A stretch of 64,000 bases of DNA. It comes from Micromonospora antibiotica. GTDB taxonomy: Bacteria > Actinomycetota > Actinomycetes > Mycobacteriales > Micromonosporaceae. Below, piece by piece: positions 53,026-61,691 of this stretch. The stretch lies in contig NZ_JAGFWR010000002.1 in the NCBI RefSeq assembly GCF_017599305.1, forward strand, positions 679,198 through 743,197, read 5' to 3'. The position numbers were made by a program, and so were the translations under genes. The first letter of the stretch is position 1. Each line of letters opens with the position of its first letter. The notes beneath the pieces are model-generated. The model saw nothing but the letters and a program-made list of their open reading frames with translations, searched no databases and was not told the DNA's origin.

Positions 53026-53949
53026 TCACCGCACCCTCGGGTCGACGATCGAGTGCAGGACGTCGACGAGCAGGTTCAGCAGCACGAACACCAGCGCGCC
53101 GAACACCACGATCGCCTGCACCAGCGGGAAGTCGCGGAACTGGATGGCCTGCAACGCGAGCTGGCCGAGACCGGGCCAGGAGTAGACGTACTCGACGGCG
53201 ACCGCGCCGGAGAGCAGGATGCCGGTCTGGAGCACCACGATCGTGAGGATCGGCATCATCGCGTTGGTGAAGGCGTGCCGCCACACCACCCGGCGGGTGC
53301 TGATGCCCCGGGCGCGGGCGGAGTCGATGTAGGGCTCGGCCAGCGCGTCGCTCATCGACGCGCGGGTGAGCCGGGCGATGTGCGCCATCGGGTAGACCGA
53401 CATGGTCAGCGCGGGCAAAATCAGGTGTTTCGGGCTGCCGGACTGGCCGGCGGGCAGCCAGCCGAGTTTGACGGCGAACAGCACCACCAGCATCATGCCG
53501 AACCAGAAGACCGGCACGGACTGGCCGAGCAGGGCGAGGGTGGAGGCCCCCCGGTCCCACCAGGTGCCCTCCCGGGTGGCCGCGAGCACCCCGAGCGGGA
53601 TGCCGACCAGCAGGGCGAGGGCCATGCCGGCACCGACCAGTTGCAGGGTGAACGGCAGCCGGTCGGCGATCATCGAGGTGTTGGACTGGTAGAACTGCAA
53701 CGACTGGCCGAGGTCGCCGGTGAACACGCCCTTGAGGTAGTCGAGGTACTGCACGACGACGGGCAGGTCCAGGCCGAGCTCGTGGCGCAGCGCCTCGCGT
53801 TGCTCGGGCGGGGCCATCGGGCCGAGGATGGTGGCGGTCGGGTCGCCGGAGAGCCGGCCGAGCAGGAACGCCAGGCTGAGCGCGATGAGTAGCGAGGCGA
53901 ACAGCGATGCGAGCCGGCCGCCGACGCGGCGTACGGTGCTGGCCTTCAT
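53026..53949 (-). CDS. ABC transporter permease (DppB-like)
   Basis: A 307-residue permease of the DppB/OppB type with six helices. The N-terminal helix is followed by the periplasmic GDLGQSLQFYQSNT segment, and the EAA loop is YIDSARARGISTRRVVWRHAF. The C-terminus LLVDVLHSIVDPRVR is characteristic (DPR-x-R). It pairs with the DppC-like permease. Its ATG overlaps the stop of the ATPase gene (ATGA). Confidence 0.93.
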   Translation of the reverse strand: MKASTVRRVGGRLASLFASLLIALSLAFLLGRLSGDPTATILGPMAPPEQREALRHELGLDLPVVVQYLDYLKGVFTGDLGQSLQFYQSNTSMIADRLPFTLQLVGAGMALALLVGIPLGVLAATREGTWWDRGASTLALLGQSVPVFWFGMMLVVLFAVKLGWLPAGQSGSPKHLILPALTMSVYPMAHIARLTRASMSDALAEPYIDSARARGISTRRVVWRHAFTNAMMPILTIVVLQTGILLSGAVAVEYVYSWPGLGQLALQAIQFRDFPLVQAIVVFGALVFVLLNLLVDVLHSIVDPRVR

Positions 53950-54791
53950 CGGCGGGACCTCCAGCGCGCGCCGGGCATCGCGGCGAGCAGTTCGCGGGTG
54001 TAGTCGTTCTCGGGGGTGCCGAAGACCCGGTCGCAGGGTCCCGCCTCGACGACCCGGCCCCGGTACATCACGTGCACGACGTCGCAGAGCGAACGGACCA
54101 CGGCCAGGTCGTGGCTGATCATCAGCAGCGCCGCGCCGGTGGTGGCCCGGATCTGCCGTAGCAGGGCCAGCACGTCGGCCTGCACGGAGACGTCGAGGCC
54201 GGAGGTCGGTTCGTCGGCGACGATGAGGCGGGGGCGCATCAGCAGCGCGCGGGCGATGCAGACCCGCTGCGCCTGGCCCCCGGAGAGCTGGTGGGGGTAG
54301 CGGTCGAGCAGGTCCGGGGCGAGCCGGACCCGGCCGAGCAGGTCGGCGTCGTCGATCCAGGAGGTCCGTTCGGGTTGCAGCGCCCGCAGTTCCCGCAGCC
54401 CGGAGCGGACCGACTGGCGGGGGTCGAGCGAGCCGTGCGGGTCCTGGAAGACCACCTGCACCTCGGGGCGCAGCCGACGCAGCTGGGTGCGGCTGACCGC
54501 TGCGAGCGAGTGGCCGAGCAGCCGGATGTCGCCCCGGCCGCGCGGGCCGAGCCCGGTGGCGGCCATCGCGAGGGTGGTCTTGCCGGAGCCGGACTCGCCG
54601 ACGACGGCGACGCTCTCGCCGGCCCCGATCCGCAGTGACACCTGGTCGACGGCGCGGAAGAGCGCGCCGGTGCCGCCGTCGCGGTGCTCGACGACGAGGT
54701 CGTCGACCTCCAGCACGGGGGTGTCCGACTCCGGGGTGCGGGGGTGCCGGGCGAGGTCGCCCGGCACCCCCGTCTCCGCTGCCTCGGACAT
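53946..54791 (-). CDS. peptide/opine-type ABC transporter ATP-binding protein (DppF-like)
   Basis: A 281-residue ABC ATPase with Walker A GESGSGKTT (about 65-73), Q-loop QVVFQDPHGSLDPRQS, signature LSGGQAQRV, Walker B LIVADEPTSGLDVS and H-loop LMISHDLAVV. The SLDPR block places it in the DppF/OppF branch. It forms a heterodimer with the DppD-like ATPase. It starts three bases after the stop of the binding-protein gene. Confidence 0.93.
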   Translation of the reverse strand: MSEAAETGVPGDLARHPRTPESDTPVLEVDDLVVEHRDGGTGALFRAVDQVSLRIGAGESVAVVGESGSGKTTLAMAATGLGPRGRGDIRLLGHSLAAVSRTQLRRLRPEVQVVFQDPHGSLDPRQSVRSGLRELRALQPERTSWIDDADLLGRVRLAPDLLDRYPHQLSGGQAQRVCIARALLMRPRLIVADEPTSGLDVSVQADVLALLRQIRATTGAALLMISHDLAVVRSLCDVVHVMYRGRVVEAGPCDRVFGTPENDYTRELLAAMPGARWRSRR

Positions 54792-54793
54792 CG

Positions 54794-56320
54794 TCAGCGG
54801 GTCGCCTTCGTGAAGTCCACGGTGTTCAGCGGACCGAACACCACGCCGGAGACGCCGGGGCCGGTCGCGTAGTTGAACACCTGCCGGTACAGCGGCACGT
54901 AGCAGTGCTTCTGGACCACGCCGATCGTGTTGAGCTGCTCGTAGAGCGGGGCGGCCTGCTGGGCGTCGTTCTGTTCCAGCGCCTGCTGGGCCAGGGTGTC
55001 GATCTGCGGGTCGGGGCAGTTGCCGGTGATCGACTTGGTCTTCATGAAGCCGCTGACGAAGTAGTCGGGCACGGCGACGTTCGGCACCCCGGCGAAGATC
55101 GACAGGCCGGGCACCTGGCGGCCGACGATCCGCTTGACCAGCGTGCCGTAGTCCAGCGGCACGTAACTGACCTTGAAGCCGGCCTTCTCCAGGCTGCCAC
55201 CGACGGCCTGGGAGACCTCCTCGATGTTGGTGTACTGGGCCGCCGGGTAGGTGATCTGCACGGTCGGGGTGGCCCCGCCGAGGAGTTCCTTGGCCTTGGC
55301 GGCGTCGGCGGTGACGCTCTGCGTCGGCTGCTGACCGGGCTTGACGTTGAGCAGGCCGGCGTCGGCGACCGCCTGGCCGTCGAAGATGCCCTTGACGATG
55401 GCGTCGCGGTCGATGGCCAGGGCCGCCGCCTCGCGCAGCTTGGGGTCGTCGAACGGCGCCTTCGTGGAGTCGAGGAAGGCGATGATCTTCATGGCGGTCT
55501 CGGTGCTGACCACCTCCACGCCGGCGGACTTGGCGGCGCTGGCCTGGGCCGGCGGCAGGTCGAAGGAGACGTCCACGCTCTTGCTCTGGATCAGCGCGAG
55601 CCGCTGGGCGGCCTCGTTGGCCCAGGTGAAGGTGACACCCTCGTTGGTCGCCTTGGTGCCCCAGTAGTCGGGGTTGCGCTTGACCGAGATGTCCCGGCCG
55701 GCGTTCGCGCCGGACCAGACGTACGGGCCGGTGCCGACGGGTGCGGCGGCGAAGCCTTCCGAGCCCTTCTCCTGGTAGTACTTCGGCGGCACCAGGTAGA
55801 CGGTGGTGAGCAGGTCGGGGATGTCGTACTGCGGGGTCTTGGTCTTGACCACGACGGTGGTGGCGTCGGGTGCCTCGATCGCGGTGACGTTGCCGAAGTA
55901 CGACTTGAGCTGCGAGGCCGCGCTGTCGCGGGTGAGCGTGATGGTGTTGGCCACCGCCGCCGCGTCGGCCTTCTCGCCGTTGCTGAAGCTGACGTCGGGT
56001 CGGACCTTGAACGTCCAGGTCGTGGCGTCGGTACGGGTCCAGCTCGTGACCAGGCCGGTGTTGGTCGGCGCGAGGTCGCTACCGGTGTTGATCAGGGGTT
56101 CGAGCATCGTCGCCCAGACGATCTGGGCGGAGCGCGCGCCGACGATCGGGTCGAGGGTCGCCGGTTGGGCGGCGAGCAGCGCCCGGATCGGGGCGGTGCC
56201 CGACGCGCCGGAGTCGTCGGAGTCGGAGCCGCCGCACCCGGTGAGGCCGGCGCCCACGACGGTCAGCGCGGCGGCCAATGCCAGGAAGCGCCGGGAGCGC
56301 AGGGATTTCATGATCATCAT
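54794..56320 (-). CDS. lipoprotein substrate-binding protein, family 5 (Dpp/Opp-type)
   Basis: A 508-residue solute-binding lipoprotein. The signal sequence FLALAAALTVVGAGLTGC ends in a lipobox with Cys near residue 29, followed by a Gly/Ser/Asp linker. The mature protein shows the family 5 pattern: TMLEPLINTGSDLAPTN, TTWTFKVRPDVSFSNGEK and DPKLREAAALAIDRDAIVKG. Family members bind peptides, nickel chelates, opines or sugars, and in this context a carboxylic-acid substrate is likely. ATG at 56320 follows GAAGGA. It leads an eleven-gene operon, and a TetR-type operator lies 67 bases upstream. Confidence 0.93.
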   Translation of the reverse strand: MMIMKSLRSRRFLALAAALTVVGAGLTGCGGSDSDDSGASGTAPIRALLAAQPATLDPIVGARSAQIVWATMLEPLINTGSDLAPTNTGLVTSWTRTDATTWTFKVRPDVSFSNGEKADAAAVANTITLTRDSAASQLKSYFGNVTAIEAPDATTVVVKTKTPQYDIPDLLTTVYLVPPKYYQEKGSEGFAAAPVGTGPYVWSGANAGRDISVKRNPDYWGTKATNEGVTFTWANEAAQRLALIQSKSVDVSFDLPPAQASAAKSAGVEVVSTETAMKIIAFLDSTKAPFDDPKLREAAALAIDRDAIVKGIFDGQAVADAGLLNVKPGQQPTQSVTADAAKAKELLGGATPTVQITYPAAQYTNIEEVSQAVGGSLEKAGFKVSYVPLDYGTLVKRIVGRQVPGLSIFAGVPNVAVPDYFVSGFMKTKSITGNCPDPQIDTLAQQALEQNDAQQAAPLYEQLNTIGVVQKHCYVPLYRQVFNYATGPGVSGVVFGPLNTVDFTKATR

Positions 56321-56386
56321 GGGTGTCCTTCACTGCGATGGACCCGTCATGTCTCCGCGTGAGGCGGCGGTGACGTTCGCCACAAA

Positions 56387-56404
56387 GTACCGACCAGCCG
56401 GTAT
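56387..56404. promoter_or_regulatory. TetR-type operator (site 3)
   Basis: GTACCGACCAGCCGGTAT lies 67 bases before the substrate-binding protein gene in the divergent spacer. It differs from the island consensus only in the first base. Confidence 0.8.
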
Positions 56405-56481
56405 CAAGTCAACGGGTCGGCCGGGTATCCCGCTCGTGACATTCACGTGACATAGGGCCGCCGGCCAGCACCGTTGTATTC

Positions 56482-56499
56482 ATACCGACCGGTATGTAT
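56482..56499. promoter_or_regulatory. TetR-type operator (site 4), overlapping the start of the hydratase gene
   Basis: ATACCGACCGGTATGTAT contains the shorter perfect palindrome ATACCGGTAT-like core (ATACCGACCGGTAT) and overlaps the ATG at 56494. A site over the start codon implies a promoter immediately upstream and a very short or absent 5' leader. Confidence 0.75.
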
Positions 56500-57246
56500 G
56501 ATACCGCGGTGACCATCACCCGCACCTCCGGGCACGACGGCCGCCTCGCCCGGATCCGCTACGACAACGCGGCACGCGGCAACTGCTTCGACACCGCGAC
56601 GCTGCACGACCTCGTCGACACCCTGGAGACCGCCGCCGCCGACGCGCGCTGCGTGCTCATCCGCCTCGACCTGGCCGGCCGGCACTTCTGCGCCGGCTGG
56701 GACACCTCCTCCTTCGCCGCGCTGGCCGGTGCCACCCGGGAGACCGTCGCCGCCGACCTGCGCGCCAGCGACGCCGCACTACAGCGCATCCGGCAACTGC
56801 CGGTGCCCGTCGTCGCCGCCGTCCGGGGGCGGATCATCGGGTTCGGCGTCGGCCTGCTCGGCGCCGTACACCTGCCGGTCGCCGCCGCCGACGCCCAACT
56901 GTCCCTGCCGGAGGCCCGGTACGGCTTCGCGCCGGCCGGCGTCGGCCACACGATCGCCCGGTCGGTGCCCCGGCCACACGCCTACCACCTGCTGACCGGC
57001 GCGGCGACGGCGACCGCCGACCAACTCCTCGACTGGGGCCTGGTGGCCCGGGTGGTCGCCACCGACGAGCTGGACCGGGCGGTCGACGACCTCGTCGACA
57101 CCCTGCTGGCCGTGCCGGGGTCCACCCTGCGGGCGGTGGTCGAGGTGATCGAGTCGAGCCTGACCACCGGCACCGCCGACCAGGCGTACGACATCTCGGC
57201 ACGCACGATCGTCGCGGGCCCGGCCACCCAGGGAGCAGCCGGATGA
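56494..57246 (+). CDS. enoyl-CoA hydratase/isomerase family protein
   Basis: A 250-residue crotonase-fold protein. Key segments are AGRHFCAGWDTSSF (oxyanion hole 1) and VAAVRGRIIGFGVGLLGAVHLPVAAADA (oxyanion hole 2), followed by LPEARYGFAPAGVGHTIAR. One catalytic-type Glu is present (PEARYG), but the first position is Gly/Leu, so isomerase or hydrolase chemistry is possible. The start is uncertain: ATG 56494 lies inside operator site 4, and GTG 56509 would give a leaderless-type protein starting MTITRTS. It is the first gene of a plus-strand operon with VOC and flavin reductase genes. Confidence 0.85.
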   Translation: MYDTAVTITRTSGHDGRLARIRYDNAARGNCFDTATLHDLVDTLETAAADARCVLIRLDLAGRHFCAGWDTSSFAALAGATRETVAADLRASDAALQRIRQLPVPVVAAVRGRIIGFGVGLLGAVHLPVAAADAQLSLPEARYGFAPAGVGHTIARSVPRPHAYHLLTGAATATADQLLDWGLVARVVATDELDRAVDDLVDTLLAVPGSTLRAVVEVIESSLTTGTADQAYDISARTIVAGPATQGAAG

Positions 57247-58061
57247 GACCACGATTCCAACCCGGCGAGGCGGTCTGGGTGGAGCTGTGCACCCCCGACC
57301 CGGAGCAGGCCGAGGCGTTCTACGGCGCGCTGCTCGGCTGGACCGTACGGGCCGAACGCCTCGGCGCCACCACCTACCGGATGTGCAGCCGCGACGGGCG
57401 GGACGTCGCCGGGATCTCCGACGCCGCCGCACTGCACGGCGACCGGCCCCGGGGCTGGCTCACCTACTTCGCCGTCGACGACGTCGCCGCGTCCGCACGG
57501 CAGGCGGTGACGCTCGGCGGCGAGCTGGTCTCGCCACCCCGCTACCTGCCGGCGGCCGGTACCGGCGCGGCGGTCGTCGACCCGTTCGGCGCGGCCTTCG
57601 GCCTCTACCAGGGTGAGTCACGCGTCGGCGTCCAGGCGGTCAACTCGGTCGGCGCGCTGTGCTGGAACGAACTGGACACCGGTGAACCCGCCGCGTCGGT
57701 GGCCTACTACCGCGCCCTGTTCGGCTACACCACCCGGCAGCGCGACGACTCCCCGACCGCCCGGCCCTACACGCTCCTGACGCTCGGGGACGTGCCGGTC
57801 GCCGGGGTCCTCGAACTCGACAACGCCTGGCCGAACCTCATCCCGTCGAGGTGGATCACCTACTTCGCCGTCGCGTCCCTGGACGACGCGCTGGCCCGGG
57901 TGACCGCCCTCGGTGGATCACCGACGGTCGGGCCGGTCGACACCCCGCACGGGCGGCTGCACCTGGTGAAGGACCCCGGCGGCCACACCCTGTGCCTCAT
58001 CCAGCTCGAAGACGGGCTCCGCCCCGACCACGACTCCAGCGACCCGGCGGTGAACCGATGA
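57243..58061 (+). CDS. two-domain VOC/glyoxalase protein
   Basis: A 272-residue protein with two VOC units: FQPGEAVWVELCTPDPEQAEAFY at 5-27 and SVGALCWNELDTGEPAASVAYY at about 135-156. Each ends in an acidic-strand motif (VVDPFGAAFGLYQ and VKDPGGHTLCLIQL). It resembles the CFP30/glyoxalase-like VOC tandem proteins of actinobacteria. Metal ligands are not clearly conserved. ATG at 57243 overlaps the hydratase stop, and its own stop overlaps the flavin reductase start. Confidence 0.83.
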   Translation: MRPRFQPGEAVWVELCTPDPEQAEAFYGALLGWTVRAERLGATTYRMCSRDGRDVAGISDAAALHGDRPRGWLTYFAVDDVAASARQAVTLGGELVSPPRYLPAAGTGAAVVDPFGAAFGLYQGESRVGVQAVNSVGALCWNELDTGEPAASVAYYRALFGYTTRQRDDSPTARPYTLLTLGDVPVAGVLELDNAWPNLIPSRWITYFAVASLDDALARVTALGGSPTVGPVDTPHGRLHLVKDPGGHTLCLIQLEDGLRPDHDSSDPAVNR

Positions 58062-58573
58062 TGGCCGAGCCCCTGTTCGACTCCGCCGAGTTCCGCCAGG
58101 TGTGCGGACACTTCCCCACCGGCGTGACGGCGGTGACCGCGGTGACCGCCGAGGGCGCCGTCGCCGCGCTGACCGTCAACTCGTTCACCTCGGTCTCCCT
58201 GGAGCCGGCGAAGGTGCTGTTCTGCGTCACCACCTTCTCGTCGAGCTTCCCGGTGCTGATGGGCTCCGACCGGATCGCCATCCACATCCTCAGTCAGGAC
58301 CAGCAGGACGTGGCCCGCCGGTTCGCCACCTCCGGCCTGACCGGGGCGCAGCGGCTCGCCGGGGTCTCCTGGGTGCCCGGCCCCGACGGGGTCCCGCTGC
58401 TGCCCGACACCCCGGCGATCCTCGCCGGCCGGCGCGACGAGGTGATCGCCAGCGGCGACCACGTGATCATCCTGCTCGACGTGGACCAGGTGCACCTGAA
58501 GCCGACCGACGTGCCGGCGCTGTCGTTCTACCGGGGCCGGTTCGTCACGCCGTCCCGGCCGGCGACCGAGTGA
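58058..58573 (+). CDS. flavin reductase (HpaC/HsaB-like)
   Basis: A 171-residue NAD(P)H:flavin reductase of the DIM6/NTAB family. HFPTGVTAVTAVTAEG at 17-32, LTVNSFTSVSLEPAKVLFCV and the SGDHVIILLDVDQVHL strand are characteristic. It should supply reduced FMN or FAD to a two-component monooxygenase. The four LLM proteins of the island are the obvious recipients, which supports FMNH2 rather than F420H2 for them. ATG at 58058 overlaps the stop of the VOC gene (ATGA). Its stop codon lies in the first unit of a tandem repeat. Confidence 0.9.
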   Translation: MMAEPLFDSAEFRQVCGHFPTGVTAVTAVTAEGAVAALTVNSFTSVSLEPAKVLFCVTTFSSSFPVLMGSDRIAIHILSQDQQDVARRFATSGLTGAQRLAGVSWVPGPDGVPLLPDTPAILAGRRDEVIASGDHVIILLDVDQVHLKPTDVPALSFYRGRFVTPSRPATE

Positions 58574-58645
58574 GCCCCGGCCGCCGGCCTTCCGAGTGAG
58601 CCCGGCCGGCGGCCTTCCGGGTCAGCCCCGGCCGGCGGCCCAACC
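58562..58645. repeat. 25-26 bp tandem repeat (about three units)
   Basis: Units containing GAGTGAGCCCCGGCCGCCGG start near 58568, 58594 and 58619, with a degenerate fourth copy. The array begins within the last codons and stop of the flavin reductase gene and fills the convergent spacer. Confidence 0.7.
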
Positions 58646-58680
58646 GGAGGAGCGCCGGCCGGCGACCGGGTGAACGCCCT

Positions 58681-58699
58681 CACCCGGTCAGCCCGGGTG
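58681..58699. terminator. hairpin in a convergent spacer
   Basis: CACCCGG-TCAGC-CCGGGTG is a perfect 7-bp stem with a 5-base loop between the flavin reductase and MaoC genes. It could end transcription from both sides. No T-tract is present. Confidence 0.5.
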
Positions 58700-58716
58700 C
58701 GGGTCGGTCGGCGGCC

Positions 58717-59205
58717 TCAGGCGTGGTAGCGGAACAGGATCTCCGCCACGCAGCAGGGCTGCGACGTCTCGGCGAACTCCACCACGATCGACGCCTTGGC
58801 CTGGACCCCGGCGGCCGAGCCCTCCCCCGCCGGGGCGACCGGCGTCGCCGAGACCAGCGTCGCGGTGCCCTGGATCTCGACACCCGGTGGCAACGGCCGG
58901 ACGAACCGGACCCGGTCCAGGCCGTAGTTGACCCCCATCGAGAAGGTCCGCACCTCCAGGATGTCGGCGAGCAGCCGGGGGACGAGGGCCAGGGTCAGGA
59001 ACCCGTGCACGACGGTGCTGCCGAACGGCCCGGACCGGGCCCGCTCGACGTCGACGTGGATCCACTGGTGGTCCCCGGTCACGTCGGCGAACTGGTCGAC
59101 CTGCTGCTGGGTCACCACCTGCGGCGCGCTGACCCCCAGCTCCGCGCCGACCAGTGCCAGCAGCTCGTCGGGGGTGTCGATGGTGGTTCGCCTCGTGGTG
59201 CGCAT
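58717..59205 (-). CDS. MaoC-like (R)-enoyl-CoA hydratase
   Basis: A 162-residue hot-dog-fold protein. The hydratase 2 motif is intact: FADVTGDHQWIHVDVERA with the catalytic Asp and His, then GPFGSTVVHGFLTLAL. It hydrates trans-2-enoyl-CoAs, probably supplying the hydroxyacyl-CoA oxidised by the HSD17B4-like SDR. ATG at 59205 lies 73 bases after the hydratase-family gene stop. It is the last gene of the operon starting at 63.4 kb, unless it has its own promoter. Confidence 0.92.
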   Translation of the reverse strand: MRTTRRTTIDTPDELLALVGAELGVSAPQVVTQQQVDQFADVTGDHQWIHVDVERARSGPFGSTVVHGFLTLALVPRLLADILEVRTFSMGVNYGLDRVRFVRPLPPGVEIQGTATLVSATPVAPAGEGSAAGVQAKASIVVEFAETSQPCCVAEILFRYHA

Positions 59206-59278
59206 CCGGGTGCTCCAATTCGGGTGGTGGGTACGGGTGTCGGCCCTGCTCCGGCGGGCCGGCGCGGTGCGGAACGGG

Positions 59279-60031
59279 TCAGTCGGGGGTCGCCGCCGGA
59301 GGCGTCGACCCGGTGCGGGCGGCCGCCTGGGCGGTGACGTGTGCGGTCAGGGTCGCCCACTCCCGGTCCCAGGCCGCGTCGTCGGGCACCGGGCGGGCGA
59401 GGCCCAGCATCCGCCGGGCCGCCGTCACGTCGAGGGCGGCCACCGCGTCGGCCAGCGCGTCGACGTGCCCGACGAGGTGATCGTCGGGCACCGCCGCGCT
59501 GACCAGTCCCCGGCGTACGGACTCGTCGGCCGACCAGGTCTCCCCGGTGATCAGCAGGCGGCGGGCGAGCGCCGGGCCGACGGCGAGGGGCAGCAGGACG
59601 CTGGACCCCCAGCCGGGGACCTGCCCGGCGGCGAGGTGCCGGTCGCCGATGCGGGCACTGTCGGCGGCGACCGCGAGATCACAGGCGAGCAGCAGTTCGA
59701 GACCGCCGCCGAAGGCCGCCCCGTTGACCGCGGCGACGGTGGGCACCGGGGCCGCCCGGATGCCGCGTACCAGGCGGCGGCCCCGGTCGAGGTGGGTCAG
59801 CAGCGCCGGCAGGTCCCCGAGCAGGCCGGTGGCCTCGACGAGGTCGGCCCCGGCGCAGAAGCTGCGGCCGGTGCCGGTGAGCACGAGCACCCGTACGCCC
59901 GGGTCGGTCGCGGCGGCGAGCCACCGTTCGAGCCCGGCCAGCACCGTGCTGTCGCAGGCGTTGCCGGCCCCGGGACGGTCGATCCGCGCCCAGAGTGCGA
60001 ACCCCCGCCGGGTCAGCGCCACGGAGGTCAC
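59279..60031 (-). CDS. enoyl-CoA hydratase/isomerase family protein
   Basis: A 250-residue crotonase-fold protein: FALWARIDRPGAGNACDS, GTGRSFCAGADLVEATG (oxyanion hole 1) and VPTVAAVNGAAFGGGLELLLACDLAVAA (oxyanion hole 2). The Glu of GGGLELLL is the first hydratase glutamate. The second position is not clear (RIGDRHLAAGQVPGWGS), so isomerase or hydratase activity is possible. GTG at 60031 overlaps the stop of the oxidoreductase gene (GTGA). It belongs to the SnoaL-nitroreductase operon. Confidence 0.88.
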   Translation of the reverse strand: MTSVALTRRGFALWARIDRPGAGNACDSTVLAGLERWLAAATDPGVRVLVLTGTGRSFCAGADLVEATGLLGDLPALLTHLDRGRRLVRGIRAAPVPTVAAVNGAAFGGGLELLLACDLAVAADSARIGDRHLAAGQVPGWGSSVLLPLAVGPALARRLLITGETWSADESVRRGLVSAAVPDDHLVGHVDALADAVAALDVTAARRMLGLARPVPDDAAWDREWATLTAHVTAQAAARTGSTPPAATPD

Positions 60032-60984
60032 GTCAGGCTCACGCAGAGCTTGCCGAACCCGGTGCCGGCGAGCATCCGGCCGGCCTGGACGCGGATGTCG
60101 GCGAGGTCGACGACGCTGTCGACGGTGGGCCGGAGGCGGTGGGTGTCGATGAAACCGACCAGGGCCACGAACTCGTCGAGGGTGCCCATGGTCGCGCCGT
60201 GCACGCTGATCTCCCGGGCGAACAGCCGCGGCAGGTCCAGTTCGGCGGTGAAGCCACTCGTGCCGCCGCACACCACGATGGTGCCGCCGGCCCGGGTGGA
60301 GCGGGTCGAGTGGGCGAAGGTGGCGGGGCCGACGGTCTCGACGACGATGTCGGCGAGTTCCGGCGTCCGCGCGCCGCTGTCCAGGGCGACGGCCGCGCCG
60401 AGGGCCAGTGCCCGTTCCCGTTTGGCCGGGGAACGGGAGGTGACCATGACGGTGGCGCCGGCGGCCACGGCGAGGCTGATCGCGGCGGTGGCGACCCCGC
60501 CGCCCGCGCCCTGCACCAGGACCACCCGCCCGGGAGCGACCGCCGCCCTGGTGAACAACATGCGGTACGCGGTGAGCCAGGCCGTCGGGAGGCTGGCCGC
60601 CTCGGCCCAGCTCAGCCCGGCCGGCTTGGGGACGAGGTGTGCCGCCGGCACGACGATCCGCTCGGCGAGGACACCGTGGCCGGCGTCGGGGAGCAGGGTG
60701 GCGTGCGGGACGGTCCGGCCGTTCGGCGCGGTGGGCAGCACCGGGTAGACGATCACGTCGCGACCCCCGGCGACCCCGGCCGCGTCGCTGCCGATGACCC
60801 GGGGCCCGTCGTGCGGTGCGGTGCCGACGCCGCGCAGCGTCCACAGGTCGTGCATGTTGAGCGCGCCGGCCCGGACGTCGACGTCCACCCAGCCCGGGGG
60901 TGCCGCCGGGGCGGCGAGGTCGCCGACGCGCAGCGCGCCGACCGGGTCGTCGGCGCAGGGTGTCAGGACGTGGGCGGCTCTCAT
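60028..60984 (-). CDS. zinc-independent alcohol dehydrogenase / quinone oxidoreductase (MDR family)
   Basis: A 318-residue medium-chain dehydrogenase/reductase. The N-terminal GroES-like domain has GALNMHDLWTLRGVG and GPRVIGSDAAGVA. The Rossmann part shows VLVQGAGGGVATAAISLAVAAGATVMVTSRS, the NADPH motif. Catalytic zinc cysteines are absent, so it is closer to quinone/enoyl reductases. It may reduce a double bond or dehydrogenate a pathway alcohol. ATG overlaps the nitroreductase stop (ATGA). Confidence 0.88.
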   Translation of the reverse strand: MRAAHVLTPCADDPVGALRVGDLAAPAAPPGWVDVDVRAGALNMHDLWTLRGVGTAPHDGPRVIGSDAAGVAGGRDVIVYPVLPTAPNGRTVPHATLLPDAGHGVLAERIVVPAAHLVPKPAGLSWAEAASLPTAWLTAYRMLFTRAAVAPGRVVLVQGAGGGVATAAISLAVAAGATVMVTSRSPAKRERALALGAAVALDSGARTPELADIVVETVGPATFAHSTRSTRAGGTIVVCGGTSGFTAELDLPRLFAREISVHGATMGTLDEFVALVGFIDTHRLRPTVDSVVDLADIRVQAGRMLAGTGFGKLCVSLT

Positions 60985-61691
60985 CGCGTCGCCGATCCGG
61001 CCGGTTCGGTGGGGCCGTTCCAGAACGCCACGTCGGCGAGGTCGGCCCGGGCGGCGGGACGGAAGTCGAGTCCCCGGGTGTAGGCGACCGGGACGAGGGT
61101 GACCGGTCGCCAGTCGTCGGGCAGGCCGAGCACCTCGCGTACCCGGGTGGCCCGGTGCGCCATGGCGGTGGCCAGCACCGAGCCGAGGCCCCGGGAGCGC
61201 AGCGCGAGCTGGAACGACCAGGCGAACGGGAAGATCGACCCGTAGTAGCCGGACGCGGTGCCGCCGACCGGCCGCTGTGGGATCGGCTTGGTGCTGCACA
61301 GCACGACGAGGACGGGTACCCGCGCCAGGTGGTCGACGAGGTGCTTCACGGCGGTGAGGACCCGGTGCTGCCGTGCCTGGGCCTGCGGGTCGGCGCGGAC
61401 GCCCGGCGACAACCGGGCGGTGGTGGCCGCCTCGCCGTCGGCCAGCGGCTGCACGACGGTGGCGTCCCAGATCTCGGTGTACAGCTCGGAGAGCTGCCGT
61501 TTGAGCGTCGGGTCGTCGACCGCGACGATCCGCCAGTCCTCCAGGTTGGAGCCCATCGGCGCCTGCTGCGCGAGGCGCAGGCACTCCTCGATGACGGCCC
61601 GGCCGACGGGCCGGTCGAAGTCCATCCGGCGGCGCACCGCCCGGGTGGTGGTCAACACCTCGTCGATGTCGGTGATCATTGCGCTGCTCAT
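60981..61691 (-). CDS. nitroreductase family protein
   Basis: A 236-residue FMN-dependent nitroreductase-fold protein with TTTRAVRRRMDFDRPV (phosphate-binding Arg), AQQAPMGSNLEDWRIVAVDD and GSVLATAMAHRATRVREVLGLP. Such proteins may reduce quinones, enones or nitro groups, or act as dehydrogenases. It is a close paralogue of the protein encoded just upstream, and the two may form a heterodimer. ATG at 61691 overlaps that gene's stop. Confidence 0.9.
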   Translation of the reverse strand: MSSAMITDIDEVLTTTRAVRRRMDFDRPVGRAVIEECLRLAQQAPMGSNLEDWRIVAVDDPTLKRQLSELYTEIWDATVVQPLADGEAATTARLSPGVRADPQAQARQHRVLTAVKHLVDHLARVPVLVVLCSTKPIPQRPVGGTASGYYGSIFPFAWSFQLALRSRGLGSVLATAMAHRATRVREVLGLPDDWRPVTLVPVAYTRGLDFRPAARADLADVAFWNGPTEPAGSATR

